A DNA stretch of 64,000 bases. Source: Corticium candelabrum. Its lineage: Eukaryota > Porifera > Homoscleromorpha > Homosclerophorida > Plakinidae. The stretch is taken from positions 15,792,043 through 15,856,042 of the forward strand of contig NC_085085.1 of NCBI RefSeq assembly GCF_963422355.1, read 5' to 3'. This document shows positions 34,717 through 49,600 of this stretch, in pieces. The notes under the pieces are model-generated. The model saw only the letters and a list, made by a program, of their open reading frames with translations, did no database searches and was not told the origin of the DNA. The number at the start of each line of letters is the position of its first letter. Positions within the stretch are counted from its first letter, which is position 1. Position numbers and translations under genes: made by a program.

Positions 34717-36993
34717 AAGTCTGTCTCAGAATTAAAGTCATAACGGGTTTGGGGGAGTAACTTGGGAGTGGCTGAGGAAACCCTGCACCTTGTAAGGACC
34801 ATATGCAATGTTGTTGCAACAATCAATTATAGATCCAGTTAGCCTCAGTTTACTATCCCCTCCAGGTAAACTAACACAGGTACTAGATAAGTAAGTGTTC
34901 CTGTACGTACCCACAACATCCAAATCTTTTAGCTACAGTAGCTTGGCTACAAGAAGTTCTTCAGTAGATCTATGTGGTGTGCAACTTGGGAGGGCCTGCC
35001 TAATTAGCGGACATCTGTCCTTTGCAGCTGTGTAAAAACAATTGCAACGCATTTTCTTTTACGCGGCTGGTTGGAACTCAATAAGCCCCATAACTGTTAC
35101 AGTCCAAGTTCTAACTTAGTAGTCTGCAGTCAATCAGAACTCAGATGCATTTTCAGAAGCAAAATGATAACAGTATCCAAACCGGAAACAGACTGTGTAG
35201 TGCAGGTGACGTAACAAGTTTATAGCAGTCACCAGAGATTCCATTTGGAGGTCCCACGCATTGCCTATAAAAAACCCAGCAATTTCTATCTATTTTCCAA
35301 TGGCAACACAATCAGGAAGACATATAAGAAGTATAGAAAAGTCAATTGTGCTTTCCGTGAGAGATTTCTTTGTGAAAGAAAAGGAGGATGGCCCCATCCT
35401 TCTGGACAAACCGATCCAGAGAGTAGCAGAAGCAACAGGGATGCACCAGAGAACAATCTACAGAATCTGCAGAGAACATAGAGATAAGGAACATATTGAA
35501 AGTCCAAGGAAGAGAGGGAGAAAAGAACACAGTGGACCAGTTAGAGAGTACACAGACAATTTTCAAGAGGCTGTAATCAGGAGAAGAATTCATAAATTCT
35601 ACACTGACAAAGTCTTCCCCACATTAACACTACTCCATGCTGCTCTAGTAGAAGAAGAGGAGTTTCCATATTCAAGGGCAAGTTTGCATAGGATCATTAG
35701 CAGAATGGGCTTTCAACATAAAACTATGAACAGAAAAAAATGTTTATACGAACAGCACCGCATTGTGGCCTCACGAGCCCAATACCTGAAAGAAATCAAA
35801 CGATTTCGATCAGAAGGTAGGCCTATTATCTACCTTGATGAAACATGGCTAAATCAGCACCATACAGTGACAAAATGCTGGACAGACTATGACGGGAAAG
35901 GTGGCCTCAAGATTCCTAGTGGTAAAGGAAAACGACTCATAATCCTTCATGCAGGTTGTGAGCAAGGGTGGATTGATGGAGCTGAACTGATTTTTGTTGG
36001 CAAAAGAGACTCAGGCGATTATCACAACGAAATGAATATTTTACATTTCATGGAGTGGTTTAGAGAGAAGCTGTTACCAAACTGTCCACCTCGATCTGTG
36101 ATTGTGTTGGATAATGCCAAGTACCACAACGCAGTTGTTGAAAAAATACCAACCAAGTCAAGCAGAAAACAGGATATGTTAGACTGGCTTGCAAAGCATA
36201 AAATTCGTCATGAAAAGAAGATGTTAAAAGCTGAACTATATTTCTTAATTTGGGCAACCAATCCTGTTTCTGTATACCAAACAGACGTCTTTGCACAAGA
36301 AAAGGGACACTGCTGTTTGCGTCTCCCTGTTGGTCACTGTGAACTAAATCCTATAGAGCTCGCATGGGCACAAGTCAAAGGTTATGCAGCTAGAAAGAAT
36401 ACAGGGATCAGTGGTTTTACTATGGAGAACATCTTGCAACTTGCCAGAGAAGGAATGCTGGAAGTCACACCAGATCGATGGGCTGGCTGTGTGGAACATG
36501 TACGAGAAAAGGTGGAGAAACACTATTGGGAAGTAGACGGACTGAGGGACGACCTAGTTGAGCGAATGGTAATAGAAGTAGGCCATGGCGACACCTCGAG
36601 CTCTGAGTCTGAAGTAACTGTTAGCGATACAGAAAGTGACTAACTGTTGACCTTTGGTATTGTACAGGGTGTAGCAACAGCAGGTAGCTAATTTATATGT
36701 CCATTAGAGTATCAACTTCAGTCTCAATTACAGTCTTTATCTTAAAGAGTTGAAACTAATTTGGCAAGCTATGCATTTAGAGAACGTTGATTGACATAAC
36801 TCCACCCTCTATCTCATTATATTTCTAAAGTGTGCTGTATCTCCTCTCTAATACACCCTATCAACAACACGTTGCCATAATTGAATAAAGGGAATCAAGA
36901 GCTATGCAATGATGCCCGTATCAATCCCGTATCTTCCAAAGTGGCCCCTCAGCTGCCCATTTTCGGTTGTGACTTTAATGCTGGGACAGACTT
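34717..36993 (+). mobile_element. DD82E/Sailor-like Tc1-mariner element, apparently complete
   Basis: Terminal inverted repeats: left AAGTCTGTCTCAG at 34717, right end reverse-complements to AAGTCTGTCCCAG at 36993; over 30 bases about 26 match. TA dinucleotides flank both ends (34715-34716 and 36994-36995), the usual Tc1-mariner target duplication. One uninterrupted transposase gene lies inside. Total 2,277 bp. Confidence 0.85.
35300..36643 (+). CDS. Tc1-mariner transposase, DD82E/Sailor type
   Basis: Intact single-exon frame of 447 residues from ATG 35300. The N-terminus has a helix-turn-helix-like segment (PIQRVAEATGMHQRTIYRIC). The catalytic triad is visible: first Asp in IIYLDETW, second Asp in VIVLDNAKYH, Glu in CELNPIELAW. 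The second Asp and the Glu are 82 positions apart, the spacing that defines the Sailor family; ordinary Tc1 and mariner have 34. The enzyme cuts and pastes the element at TA. TATAAAAAA at 35265-35273 lies about 30 bases before the ATG. No stops, frameshifts or missing triad residues. An in-frame extension to 35261 begins with TTG and was not used. Confidence 0.93.
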   Translation: MATQSGRHIRSIEKSIVLSVRDFFVKEKEDGPILLDKPIQRVAEATGMHQRTIYRICREHRDKEHIESPRKRGRKEHSGPVREYTDNFQEAVIRRRIHKFYTDKVFPTLTLLHAALVEEEEFPYSRASLHRIISRMGFQHKTMNRKKCLYEQHRIVASRAQYLKEIKRFRSEGRPIIYLDETWLNQHHTVTKCWTDYDGKGGLKIPSGKGKRLIILHAGCEQGWIDGAELIFVGKRDSGDYHNEMNILHFMEWFREKLLPNCPPRSVIVLDNAKYHNAVVEKIPTKSSRKQDMLDWLAKHKIRHEKKMLKAELYFLIWATNPVSVYQTDVFAQEKGHCCLRLPVGHCELNPIELAWAQVKGYAARKNTGISGFTMENILQLAREGMLEVTPDRWAGCVEHVREKVEKHYWEVDGLRDDLVERMVIEVGHGDTSSSESEVTVSDTESD

Positions 36994-40373
<3,380 letters not shown>

Positions 40374-42957
40374 ATGTTCTTTTGCTCAGCATGGAACGCG
40401 AAGAAGGACAAAACCAAGTACCGTGCAGGTAATTACTTATGAGTGGGGTGTAGTCTTTTCATTGTGTAAAATGTACAAACGCTGCGGTTCGCAATCGTAC
40501 AACAAAAGAATAGAGCTGCAATAGAGCTGACGGATGCGGACAGACGTTGATTTAGATGCCTAGCTGAGGTAGAGACTTCGTTGTTATTGTACAAACGTGG
40601 AAGTGAACGATTGACGTCGAAATGTGGTCGCGTTTTGCAATGTCGAGTGTGTTGCGAACCTTATATGTTATCTCCCATCTTGTCGAGCGAAAGTATGAAG
40701 GTAATCGTGGGCGACGATCTATAGTACGTGGCTCGCGTATGGTATTCGCGGGTTCTCAGGGCCATTTTGTCAGAGACCACCATGTTTGTCTAATGACAAC
40801 TGTTTTTGAAGTAGATTGAACAATCAATTATTATTCTGCTTTGCATGCGTTTGCATGCGCGTGCGGAAGATATGGTAGCCACGAACACGCTTTCAATCGA
40901 TGTGAAGACGTAGAGTGTCATTTGACACCTTTTCTCTGCTTATCTTACAGAACTCGAAGAATCGCCCGGATCGCGGCGGCGTCTTGTTAAGAGCGGCGAG
41001 AAAAGCGTCGATGACGACTCTGACCTTTCTGACACGGATGAGGCTTACTCGAGTGCGGCGGAGGTGGACAGTCCGACTGTCAAGTCTGATGTCACAAAGT
41101 CTTCCGGCGTTAGGCGGCTTACACCGCGAACGGGGGGCGGAGGTCTCGTTACGGAGGTGTTGCTCGATTTCGAACCGCTTCCTAATCGCGAAGGACGGGA
41201 ATTGGCCGTCAAGAAAGGAGACGTCGTGCGAGTTTTGTTCCGATCCGGACAGTGGCTATACGTTACTATGGGTCTGGGTAAAGAGGGATACGTTCCTGCC
41301 GGCTATTGTCGTGCTTTCGCACCACCCGAACTGCAAGCGGCTGGAAGTGATGATTGTAAACAAAACGAGCAGCAGGGACAGACCGCCCGTGTCGCCGGAT
41401 CTGGTGCTAGCGATTCGAAATTTGAGAGGGGCAAGTGCGTCGTCGCTCTGTATAATTTTGTCGCTCAGGAACAGCACGATCTCGACATGCTGAAGGGAGA
41501 TTGCCTAACTGTGACACACTCTGGTGACGGAGAATGGGTGTGGGTGAAGAACGGTGACGGTAGAAAGGGTTGTGTTCCTGCAACGTACATCGCCGTGAAA
41601 GGTGAGCTGTGCGGTTAACGTAGTCTTGTAAACGTGCGGTTTGTTACCCTGTAGTGAGCATGTGGCGGGTGGGCGAAGAATGACCATAATGAGGAGCATG
41701 TTGAGAAAGATTGCCAAATGTGGAGGATGTAGCACGTGGATGGGGTTAAAGACAATCAGAGGAATATTGAGTGCACGATGAGCCGCTCTGTCGTTTGCAT
41801 AGAGTGAGATATACGACAGCTGCTTGTTATAGTATCTGGGTGGCATGCGGTGGTACAGATATGTGGCTTGCGTTATATTTGTTCAGTTTGCAATTTGCTA
41901 TTGGGTGCGGTGTCGTTGTCCTTCGAAATTTGAGGTCACTAGACTAGAGCGTGATGAGGTGCTTTTTTTGACAGATTCCGTCAAGCCGACGCGGAAGTTG
42001 TCGACTTCGTCAGATGACAGGCGAGATAGCGAGTTGCTTCTTGACATTTTGTCGACTATACAGAAACGGCACCGAAATCCAACCGCCCCGACGACACGTT
42101 CGAAATCGAGTGACGCCTCCAAGTCGCATTCGACCGCCAGAAGTCAGCAATCATATGAAAACGTCGGCATTCCAGGACGAGCGTCTGTTCGAGCCCACTC
42201 CGCCTTGGATCTGAGAGAAATGGGCACTCGTATGGCAACTGCTGGAGTACCTGTCAATCGTCAGCGTCAACGACAGAACCCACAACTTCGTCGCTTTGCT
42301 CCGAAATTGCAGCGACCAGATTTGGCGCCTATCAAGGAGGCGGAGCTTCACAGCAATAGACTCAGAGGAGACAGACAGGAGGTGAGGATACCTTCCCCCA
42401 GCTGTGATCACACTTCCAGCCAGGAGGCTGAAATATTGGATGAAAGTAGAAGGCCTAAAGAGAAATCTGATGCTAGACAAAGAAGAAAGACTGTTGGTGG
42501 CTCGAGCTACATGAAATATCCCAACAGATCAACATCCTTTCAACACGGTACTGCTGGTAGGTATGGAAGACAGTTACAGGAGAAGATTCTCAGTAGTCAG
42601 TCTCTCAGGCCTGCCGACTTCTCGTTTGACAACATTGCACAGTTGCTTCAAGAACAGGCTACTGGCCGCCCATGTGTCCTCGCTGACAAGTTACAAGCAC
42701 TAACCAGCTCTATGATAAGCACAACCAGTGGTGGATCTTCTGGTGGCAGTACCAGCCCACCCGTGTCTTCTCCTGCTAGGAGATTAGACATTAACAGATT
42801 GCAACTAGAGGCTCGACTTCGGTTATCTCACAGCAGACTTGGTATCCACTCCAGCTTTACTTCTATTCCCATGATATCAACAAGCCCTCATCAGCCAAGG
42901 AGGCCCTTGCCACCTCCTCTCTCCCCTGAACAGTCATGGGCATATTCTAATGTTTGA
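40374..42957 (+). CDS. Two-SH3 adaptor, Dlish-like
   Basis: Three exons, 40374-40428, 40951-41601, 41975-42957, join in phase into 562 residues. Exon 1 gives a short basic start (MFFCSAWNAKKDKTKYRA). Exon 2 holds an acidic linker and two SH3 domains: the first (VLLDFEPLPNREGRELAVKK, WLYVTMG, EGYVPAGYC) and the second (CVVALYNFVAQEQHDLDMLK, WVWVKN, GCVPATYIAVK). The rest is Ser/Arg/Pro-rich and disordered, with a Pro-rich end (PRRPLPPPLSPEQ) and final YSNV. The first SH3 resembles that of insect Dlish, a Fat/Dachs pathway adaptor, but Dlish has three SH3 domains, so orthology is tentative. A PDZ-binding or Tyr signal at the end is speculative. Confidence 0.82.
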
Positions 42958-43112
42958 AACAAAGGTGACTTTACGTAAGATAGAACTTGTGAATTTAAAG
43001 AAACGTGTTTATGTTTTATTCGTTATGCACCGTAGTGGAGTTTGGTGTTGGAAGTTTAAGATGTAAAATAAGAGTCGCGTTTAACCTAATACAGCCATGG
43101 AGCCATTCCTGA

Positions 43113-43118
43113 TTTATT
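43113..43118 (-). promoter_or_regulatory. Poly(A) signal AATAAA for the Ser-rich gene
   Basis: TTTATT on the plus strand, about 155 bases beyond the minus-strand stop at 43271. Confidence 0.45.
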
Positions 43119-43270
43119 ATGGTAAAAAAGTAAATGCAAAATTCACTTCTGTGCCAACTAAATCTGGCTAACAAGCACACGGCGTAAGTTTAGAGTAATC
43201 GTAGCGACGCTGATACACTACTGTCCCTAACTGTCAAAATTGTTTTCATCAGTGTGAGGGAAACTGATGT

Positions 43271-45712
43271 TTAATTATCTTTGGCGTCGATATCTTGCGA
43301 ATGTAGCAGCATTTCAGCTGACTTAAGGATACCTTCCACGTCCATATCTACCATGTCTGAGACATACGTACACATTGTACAGATTAAACTACAGAGAAAT
43401 GTAATCATTTGTACCTGCTTTATCTGTTGTCTCTAGTTCGATATCAGAGTCTTCCTCTCCTGACTGAATCTCTTTCTGTACAGCAACACCACGTAGATAC
43501 TACACATTAGTGGCAGCAAAAAGTTGTGCATACCTCATGGATTTCTTTTGCTGTTAATGGTTTGTATGTCTGAGAATCCAAGGATGACAGAAAGACATCT
43601 TCGTCTTCATTAATGTCATCCAATGATAATAATAGTTGCAGTTCATCAACAGAATCATTTCTACTTTCAAAGTAAGATAGCAGAGCTGAGGCTTCTTGTG
43701 TCACATCAGATGCATTCAAACTGGATACTGACACTGAGCGACTTCGGATATCTTCACCATCAACTTCCAATATAGGGTCATTGGTCACTGTACCAGCAAG
43801 AGAGGATGGGGACTGCATGAAAGATTGCCATCTAGAAACTAGAGGCACTGTTTGAAGAGTTGTATGTCTCCTTGATGACAGGCTGACATCAGAAGATGTG
43901 GGTTCTCTGAGATGGGCAACATCTACAGACTGTGAAAATACTGATGAACTCCTTGAGCTTCGAGATATTGGCCTAACCAAACAACTCCTCTTTGACGACA
44001 GACTGGCACCAGAATCTGTGGAGAAGTGTGAGAGAATAGGAACATCCAGAGATGGGAAAACTACTGATGAGCTTCTTGAGCTTCTTGATTTTGGTTGTGC
44101 AAGACGATCAAAAAATTCACTAGCCACAGGTCTGTAATACCTGTTCTTTAAAAACATATCTTTATGTGGTTTAGGTACTACTTTTGGCATGCTCAGTCTC
44201 TCAAATAGTTCAATTCCAATTACAGAGTGACGTTTGGAAGAAATGTCTGCTTGATTATTCTCAGAAGTTGATTGTTTGGGTCTGCTAAGCCGAATAAATA
44301 CATCATCTGTGCTGTCTGTTGGTAGCCGATGACGAAGTCCAGTATGGAAGGAAATTGCAGAGGATGGTCTGCGTGTTGCAACATTGTGTTTGTTTTTATT
44401 TACTGGTAGTTTAGGCTTACTGAGACGATCAAAGACATCTGTAGAGTTTGATAACAAGCCACCATCGTGTGCAGAATGTATGCAAGCAGCAGATGACGGT
44501 CTGATCATGGATGCAATGGTAGCCTTACCAGTAGATTGTAACACTACTGATGAGGAGTAGGCAGAGGAATGTTGACGCCGTTTGCTCTGTGATAAACTAG
44601 ATGATAATTTATCTGACAAATAAGAAACATCATCCATGGGCGAGGAAGCTTGTCTACTTTCAGTTGGAAGCGTCTTGATATTTGTAGCTGCTGACAAAGA
44701 CTGTCTCATTGACAATCTAACATGTCTGTTTCGTCCTGATGGACAGTACTTTGTTTGGCTCATCTGGCTTGGTACAGAACCAGCAATCATGAAAACTGGT
44801 GTAGTCGGTTCTTGACCATGTGTCAAGTTTCCCTGACTAATGCCACTGTCGGTAGATATGTCACTCGAGCTGCTACTGGAGTTGGTCAACAGATATGGAC
44901 AAGTCAGTTTTTGCAGTTGTTTGTCTTGATATCTGCATTTGTCACTTTTAGAGTGTAAAGAGACTTGTGGTGGCAGTATTAGATCCTTGCCAATATTTGC
45001 ACACAGTTTCTTGGAGCAATCAAGAGCACCATGTGAACAGAAGGATGGTGTGTCTGTAGCAAAATGGAAATATATTAGGCACGGACATATATATCTACCA
45101 TTATTCGATCCAGATAGGTTGTTGCTGTCAGTTCCACATGCAGCTGTCCTGGTATTAATTATTATCCAGTAAAAGACAGGACTGTCATTCAGGACATCAA
45201 CAGCATTCTATTAGCTAAAAAAATAGCTAACATAATATTCATTAGTTTGTGAATGCATGGCGCGCTTCACACAGCATGCAGGTTTCTCAACTTCCTTGTA
45301 GCACAATGCAATGTAGTGTTACCGTGTAGCTGTAACAGTTGACATACATCTATACATTGTGCGAAACGTTTTATTCTCACCTGATCCAGGAGTCCAGTAC
45401 TGAGGATGTTGGATGTGTACATCATACGGACTCTTCTTACTCTTTGGTAGTCTCTTCCATCTGCGTACAGAGTAAAATATAGGTACTCGGATGTAACAGA
45501 AGAAGAAGGATTCAAAACACGAACATATTTTATCATCTAGCGTGGTGGACGTAAATTACTATCTGTCTTTTACCCAACAACGTATACAAACGTACGACTA
45601 CAATATGATTTGATAGTCTAGCAATAAGCAATTGTATAGATCTTGGGTTTTGGTAGAGAAAACGTTGAGTGATTCCTCACCGATCTCGATACGACTTGTA
45701 TCTAGTAGACAT
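43271..45712 (-). CDS. Ser-rich protein with F-x-R-L-S-x-P-K repeats, family not recognised
   Basis: Six exons join in phase into 615 residues: 45681-45712, 45381-45460, 45099-45143, 43534-45053, 43415-43499, 43271-43356. N-terminus MSTRYKSYRDRWKRLPKSKK, with a short ordered motif SPYDVHIQHPQYWTPGS. The large exon is Ser-rich with four spaced copies of one motif: VFDRLSKPK, VFIRLSRPK, LFERLSMPK and FFDRLAQPK. The C-terminus is acidic (EDSDIELETTDKA). The R-L-[SA]-x-P-K pattern recalls the short repeats of THEG/SPMAP2-type microtubule-inner proteins; that is a resemblance of motif only. Exon 3 uses the acceptor at 45144-45145 because it alone keeps phase on both sides. It converges on the SH3 gene with 313 bp between stops. 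Confidence 0.7.
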
Positions 45713-46679
45713 GTCTCGAGGTGTGTGGAGAGCTTGCGATGTGACGTCATTTCCGTAGCGCTACCGGATCTAGCACAGCGGAATAGTAAAGTGTGATGAA
45801 CGTATGTAGACGGACAATATGTTTAATAGCACTTTACCTAATTGTTAGTGCAGCGTTACTTGGGAATAGCGCTGCTTTGTGTTCTGCTAACTTTTTTGTT
45901 ACTCATCTGGTGTCTCTACGCTGTACATGTTGTTTTAGGAAGGTTCTCTAGATATCTGTCTAGTCTTTTTCCGTTTTGAGTGGAATGTGGAATTTGGGCT
46001 TGGAACATATCAAGAAACCCAGAGCTCTAAATTCTCGGTGTACAGACCAAAGCCAGGACCACTGTGTGAGCCGCAGAAAAACATGACAAAGAAAAAAAGA
46101 GCAAAGTAACTGCATGCATGTGCGTGATTCTTTTCCCCAAACATGGTGTAACAGGTTAGGTCAACTTGATTTGGTGGCGGGAATCATGACTTTTCCAGAA
46201 ATCAATTATACTAAAATCGTAAATAGTTTGCGAGAGACATTGTAAATATTAATTAATTAATTAATTAACAATACAAACTTTAACTACCGCTGTCCAACTG
46301 CAATTTCGAAGATCGCAATAATGACTGTCTAGTGTACACTTGATGTGATTGTCACGTGATCGAACACGAATCCATCACGTGGAGATAATCCGGGCATTCG
46401 TTCGAGTGTGTCCTTGCTAGAGGACATCTGCTTCTGCTTCGTTTATCGCTCTTTTAGCAGCGCATCGCGCTCGTTTGGCTCGTTGTAGGCCATTCACTTT
46501 GTTCCAAGTCTTTACTTTCTTCTTCACTAATTTGTCCATTTGGCGGCAAGAATCTAGAAAGTGTCTTTCTGTGTGTGAATTATGGCTTTGGTTCGTTTGT
46601 TTTAAACAAATGGGTCAATTGGACGTGGCCTGGAACAACTGCCAAGCCAGAAAAGGAGCTTTCGTGCGTTGGCGCGACT
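45713..46679. other. Divergent intergenic region, Ser-rich gene / RNF10
   Basis: The two ATGs are 967 bp apart. A (TTAA)n run lies at 46246-46269. CpG-containing sequence near 46370-46480 probably includes the RNF10 promoter. No other gene was seen. Confidence 0.5.
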
Positions 46680-49600
46680 ATGAGACGAAGGAGCTCAAGG
46701 ATGAGCGAACAGAAGGCAATAGTTGGAGATCAATACGGTAACAGTCAGAGACAAGTGCAACCGCTCAGAAGCAAAACGGATGAGAGGAAAGGTGAGGTTT
46801 GGTTTTGTGCGTGGGCGGTGGCAGTGACATTGGGCGCGTGGGCATGGTACAGGGTCGTCAATTTCATCTAACTCTACTAGTAATGTCTAAGGATCAAAGC
46901 TGGAAGCTACACTCTCATAGTGTATGATGGATGGCTTAGGTTTTTGTTATCGTAACCTTCTCACTTGAACATAACATACACTGTAAGCTGTAACAGTGTC
47001 TGCACTAATAGTTGCAGTACCATATGAAGTGACAACTAAATTAGTTTGTCAGGCAACAATTTTGTGAAAACATGTTGTCAGGCAGAAAGTTTGTCAGGCT
47101 GCGCTACTGTAGTGATATGAGTACATTGTGAGTGTATGGTACAGTACAATGCAACATGGAGACACTGACAGTTTTGCACTGCATCATTAGGACAGTTCAC
47201 AGACAAGTGGATAAGAGAAAGTGATGTAAAGATGTCCAACAACACCTGACTCATTGCACCTCTAGTTTTATGTCTAACATGCCCCCTACAGTGTGGATCC
47301 AAGGCGTTTGATCACATAACACACAAGAGACACTGAAAGACACTTGTCACCGCAGAGGTAGACATGCCATCATCATGCTAATATCTCATTGATAGGAGCT
47401 TGATGTGTTAGTCCCTTTGGTCAGACACGCTGATCAAAAGTGGAGGTTACTTAATGATGTCTTCTTGATTACTATTATTACTACGCTCGGCAATTATAGA
47501 GTGTATTGTACTCTTGTTGCTGTTTAAAACCTTTGCTAGGAATTGTACCTTAACAAATTGGTGTTAGGACTCGATGTGGCTGCTTTTGTTGTCATACGAG
47601 ACAATCAACAACTTTTATTGAAGTTTTCTTAGTAAAACTGATGCTCTACATTGTACTGTATTATGATTTAGAATACAAACACAATGGCAAGAATACTTCC
47701 TTTCCTCATGATTTCAGTCGTTCAGATCATAGTGGAGCGTACAGTCGTAACAGAGGACACCAGGGTCAATCTGGCCGTCGCTATGGATCTGACCAAAGAC
47801 TCGATACTCAATGGCACGCAAAAGAGAAGAAGAGCGGAAGGCCTAGAACTGTGGACATTGTTCCTGCCTTGAGTGGCAAAAAGAGTGGTGTTGTGTCATT
47901 GAATCATTTATTGAATTTTACATTTGTGCCTCGTGACACGTCAAGTGTGACACCATATCGCCCCAAACAATCTATGTCAAGGTCAGGGATGACTTACAAC
48001 AAGGAACAATTTTTGCAAGCAAAGTTAGTATTTGAACCTCTTTATTTAGTTGTTTATCTAACTGTGTGATTGCTTGTTTTTGTATTCCTAAGTGTTGTTA
48101 CTATTATGTAGTATATGCTGTTGTTCATACATACACTTGACATGTTACCAACCATTAATGCCAGTATGGGTATTAGCTAGTACCACATATGCAACATTGC
48201 TACTGATAATGAAGTACATTATTCCAGGAAAGGGAACATATGCATACAAAGTTGACACACATGCCAGTTTACCTGGTAAGACCAGACTACTAGGTTCATG
48301 TGGCCACTGGGCAAGACCAAATTGATGAAGAGTCAACTTGGGATAGAATGATGCAGCTGTGTGTGTGCACGTGCACGCGTGCGTGTGTGTGTGCTTTCCT
48401 GTGTGCTTTCCTGTTTCCTCTTGCATGTATTCTGCATATTATTGTGTGTACTTGTTTTACTACTTGACATCACTGTAAGCAACAAACCACTGCCACTGTG
48501 TACACAATGTATGTTACAGCTGTCAATTCATCGTTCAAGAGAAAGGAGACTACACCATTCATGCAGCTGATCCCGATCTTCTGGTAGATTGGAGCTTAGT
48601 TGAGCAAGTGGTAAGTCATTGAATAACAGTCAAATATCTACTGTAGACTGTAGTTATTTCATTGTATTGTCTGCCAGCGGTTATTATGTCGTGAGATGCC
48701 TTCATGTCCCATTTGTCTCTATCCTCCCACAGCTGGTAGCTATTTCTACAGTGGATGAAATGGTGAAACTAATTGTTATATTGGTCCTAGCCAAGATTAC
48801 TCGTTGTGGTCATGTCTATTGCTGGGCTTGTTTGTTGCACTACTTGGCTCTGGTAATTTGTGTTGCATACATTTGAAGGCTTTGGTTAAATAATGGTGCT
48901 TCACAGTCAGAGAAGAATTGGAGAAAGTGTCCAATATGTTATGAAGCAGTGCGTCAGGAGGATTTGAAGAGGTACAAAATGTGCCAGAAATGGTTGTAGG
49001 TTTAGTGATAGTTAGCCCGAGGCAGAGCTTCTGGTTATGACGTGTTGTAGTAGAATTGAACGTGTTAATTGATATGGTACAATTTACCAGACGATAAATT
49101 GTAATGGTTGTGATGTTTGCTTGTTTGCTTGTGTTGTGATGACATGTTACATACTTACAGCTGGCATTATGCTGTGTTCAGTGTTGTTGCGTTGTCAACC
49201 CAACCATTTGCTGTTGGAGATGTGATAACGATGAAGTTGATGGAGAGACAAAGGGTATTTTGCAGTTTGAATTTATGGTGTTGGTCATGATGTTGTTTTC
49301 TCAACTTCATTGTAGGGGTCTGTTGTTACTGTGCCAAGATCTCAAAAGGATGAAAGGGATTCTTGTCAACCACAGAATGTGGAAGGTAATGAATCTCTCT
49401 TGTCTCTCTATCTCTTTCATGCTACTCAATAAATGAGCTCACCACTCCTGTAGTAATCTATTCATATAAAGGAGAGCTGTCTGTCTGTGTGTGTGGCTTC
49501 GTATGTAAATCAGGATAAAAAGAAGGGCAAGTGCAATCGCCACCGAATTTGGCTCGTGCATGCCGAATCCCTAGCGGTCGAAAGTGAAGCTGTCGTCATC

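Noticed and set aside
48145..48426. Frames around 48.1-48.4 kb in RNF10 intron 2
   Set aside because: Low-complexity intron sequence; RNF10 exons 2 and 3 join in phase without them.
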